DNA from: Clusia tigrina
Lineage: Eukaryota; Arthropoda; Insecta; Diptera; Clusiidae
Length of the DNA: 64,000 nt
Assembly (NCBI GenBank): GCA_920105625.2
Contig: OV050030.1
Location: 219,154,325 to 219,218,324, forward strand
Reading direction: 5' to 3'
This document shows positions 62,901 to 64,000 of this stretch, piece after piece. The number at the start of each line of letters is the position of its first letter. The first letter of the stretch is position 1. A program made the position numbers and the translations under genes. The notes under the pieces are model-generated. The model had not been told where the DNA came from and searched no databases. It was given only the letters and a program-made list of their open reading frames with translations.

Positions 62901-64000
62901 TCATCAAATTTCAAGGTTTTATGACGCTCCAGTAAAAAGTTACAAGCAGTTGATTGTTGCAAACTTTGATAGGTGTAGGACGCACCGTATAGAAGTTAGG
63001 GCCATTTGAAATTTTATCAGTGTTTGATTTGGGACTCAAGGGTAGCATAGCTATGAGCGATAGCTTCAATTGATGAGGCTCGAGTACTTTATTGTCATCA
63101 AATTTCAAGGTTTTATGACGCTCCAGTAAAAAGTTACAAGCAGTTGATTGTTGGAAACTTTGATACGTGTAGGACACACCGTATAGAAGTTAGGACTATT
63201 TGAAGTTTTTCAGTGTTTGATTTGGGACTCCAGGGTAGCATAGCTATGAGCGATAGCTTAAATTGATAAGAAGATTGAGTACTTTATTGTCACCAAATTT
63301 CAAGACTTTATGACGCTCCAGTAAAAAGTTACAAGCATTTGATTGTTGCGAACTTTGATAGGTGTAGGACACACCGTATAGAAGTTAGGGCCATTTGAAG
63401 TTTATCAGTGTTTGATTTGGGACTCAAGGGTAGCATAGACATGAGGGATAGCTTAAATTTACAAGAGGCTCGAGTACTTAATTGTCACCAAATTTCAAGA
63501 CTTTATGACGCTCCAGTAAAAAGTTACAAGCATTTGATTGTTGCAAACTTTGATATGTATAGGACGCACCGTATAGAAGTTAGGGCCATTTAAAGTTTTA
63601 TCAGTGTTTGATTTGGGACTCAATGGTAGCATAGCTATGAGCGATATCTTAAATTGATTAGAGGCTCGAGTACTTTATTGTCACAAAATTTCAAGGTTTT
63701 ATGACGCTTCAGTAAGAAGTTACAAGCATTTGAATGTTGAAAAGTTTGATAGGTGTAAGACGCACCGTATAGAATTTAGGGCCATTTGAAGTTTTATCAG
63801 TGTTTGATTTGGGACTCAAGGGTAGCATAGCTATGAGCGATAGCTTCAATTGATGAGGCTCGAGTACTTTATTGTAATCAAATTTCAAGGTTTTATGACG
63901 CTCCAGTAAAAAGTTACAAGCAGTTGATTGTTGCAAACTTTGATAGGTGTAAGACGCACCGTATAGAAGTTAGGGCCATTTGAAGTTTTATCAGTGTTTG
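53936..64000 (+). repeat. HOR domain: 1360-1366-bp unit (7 monomers) with 973-, 585- and 1168-bp forms
   Basis: The monomer with gagtcaatagc followed by ttgaaaagagg occurs at 53515, 54881, 56246, 58579, 60524 and 61884. The spacings are 1366, 1365, 2333, 1945 and 1360 bp. The two long gaps resolve, with a second marker (cttcagtaagaag near 54171, 55537, 56897, 57870, 59230, 59815, 61175, 62540 and 63708), into 1360+973 and 1360+585. The last spacing is 1168. All are whole monomer numbers (7, 5, 3 and 6). Copies are nearly identical, so this is the most homogenised part of the window. It runs off the right edge. Confidence 0.9.
60073..60266 (+). repeat. Representative satellite monomer (194 bp)
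   Basis: This is a typical monomer of the youngest-looking domain, measured between successive gaagttaggg landmarks. It contains the 10-bp perfect palindrome CATAGCTATG at 60127..60136, an overlapping inverted repeat (AGCTAT at 60130..60135, ATAGCT at 60141..60146, 5-base loop) and CTCGAG at 60160..60165. Other subtypes replace CTCGAG with CACGAG, or replace the right arm of the inverted repeat. The start point is arbitrary, because a tandem repeat has no natural first base. Confidence 0.9.

Larger units (their letters stand above)
1..64000 (+). repeat. Satellite DNA array, ~194-196 bp monomer, single orientation
   Basis: The same unit recurs head to tail across the whole window, broken only by inserts at 16582..16753 and 44636..45568. 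Measured from one gaagttaggg landmark to the next, full monomers are 194-196 bp and a short subfamily is about 186 bp. Landmarks in order are: gaagttagggcc, a tttgatttggga/ttttggagtc segment, a catagctatg palindrome, cgagtactttattg, tgacgctccag, gttacaagcattt, ttgcaaactttgata and gacgcaccgta. The unit is AT-rich. I see no monomer in inverted orientation. Monomer subtypes differ by linked substitutions and short indels and are arranged into higher-order repeats. Centromeric or pericentromeric location is inferred from the general behaviour of such arrays and is not shown here. I do not recognise the satellite as a named family. Confidence 0.97.

Noticed and set aside
48803..63593. Plus-strand 61-codon frames beginning MFDLGLKGSIDMRDSLN, repeated at several positions
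   Set aside because: They arise from a monomer subtype with a removed stop and recur only because the HOR unit recurs. They are satellite sequence, not genes.
53991..64000. Many minus-strand reading frames of 60-110 codons that share SPKSNTDKTSNGPNF and LLERHKTLKF-like segments, resembling a repeated protein family
   Set aside because: They are the satellite monomer read on the minus strand. Monomer length is 194-196 bp, so the frame shifts from unit to unit, and the frames end wherever register changes. No start context, domain or conservation independent of the DNA repeat is visible.
1..64000. CRISPR-like repeat-spacer organisation
   Set aside because: The repeat is a continuous tandem of ~195-bp units with no short identical repeats alternating with unique spacers, and the window is eukaryotic.
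1..64000. CENP-B box in the monomers
   Set aside because: I looked for the core TTCG....A..CGGGA pattern on both strands of typical monomers and did not see it. Some monomers contain cttcgata, but the rest of the box is absent.
1..64000. Telomeric repeats or rDNA within the array
   Set aside because: No TTAGG-type tandem runs were found; isolated gttagggcc is part of the monomer. No rRNA-like conserved sequence is present.

Overview
The window is almost entirely one satellite DNA array. A monomer of about 194-196 bp repeats head to tail from base 1 to base 64000, always in the same orientation, roughly 320 times by monomer spacing. I see only two foreign inserts: a 172-bp nuclear copy of mitochondrial DNA (ND4 fragment, 16582..16753) and a 933-bp decayed mariner transposon (44636..45568). 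I find no intact protein gene, tRNA, rRNA, CRISPR array or other RNA gene. The short reading frames on both strands of the array are by-products of the repeat.

Organism: a eukaryote, most likely an insect or other arthropod. The ND4 fragment reads correctly only with the invertebrate mitochondrial code (TGA=Trp, AGA=Ser, ATA=Met), and the mariner transposase is of a type common in insects. A long one-directional array with higher-order structure suggests centromeric, pericentromeric or other constitutive heterochromatin. The sequence alone does not say which, and the species is not identifiable from it.

Layout: the array is a mosaic of higher-order repeat (HOR) domains whose unit lengths are whole numbers of monomers. 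(1) 1..8326: HOR family A, diagnostic markers spaced 1943, 1527, 1723 and 1527 bp apart. (2) 8327..10690: two tandem copies of 1165 bp. (3) 10911..15270: two tandem copies of about 2171 bp. (4) 15271..16581: mixed monomers. (5) ND4 insert. (6) 16754..20930: family A again, 1943-bp spacing; the sequence flanking the ND4 insert is a second copy of the start of the window. (7) 20931..28143: mixed, more diverged monomers with local duplications. (8) 28144..31094: 1549-bp repeat. (9) 31095..42890: 2736-bp (14-monomer) HOR with shortened 1754- and 1569-bp derivatives. (10) 42891..44635: diverged monomers, then the mariner, then diverged monomers to 46989. (11) 46990..53935: 3705-bp repeat. (12) 53936..64000: 1360-1366-bp (7-monomer) HOR with shortened 973-, 585- and 1168-bp forms; this looks the most homogeneous part.

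How it works together: the integer-monomer length changes, the block deletions with matching endpoints and the chimeric partial monomers are the marks of unequal exchange and local amplification. The two foreign inserts are each single copy and lie in mixed or diverged sequence at edges of HOR domains, so neither has been carried along by amplification within this window.
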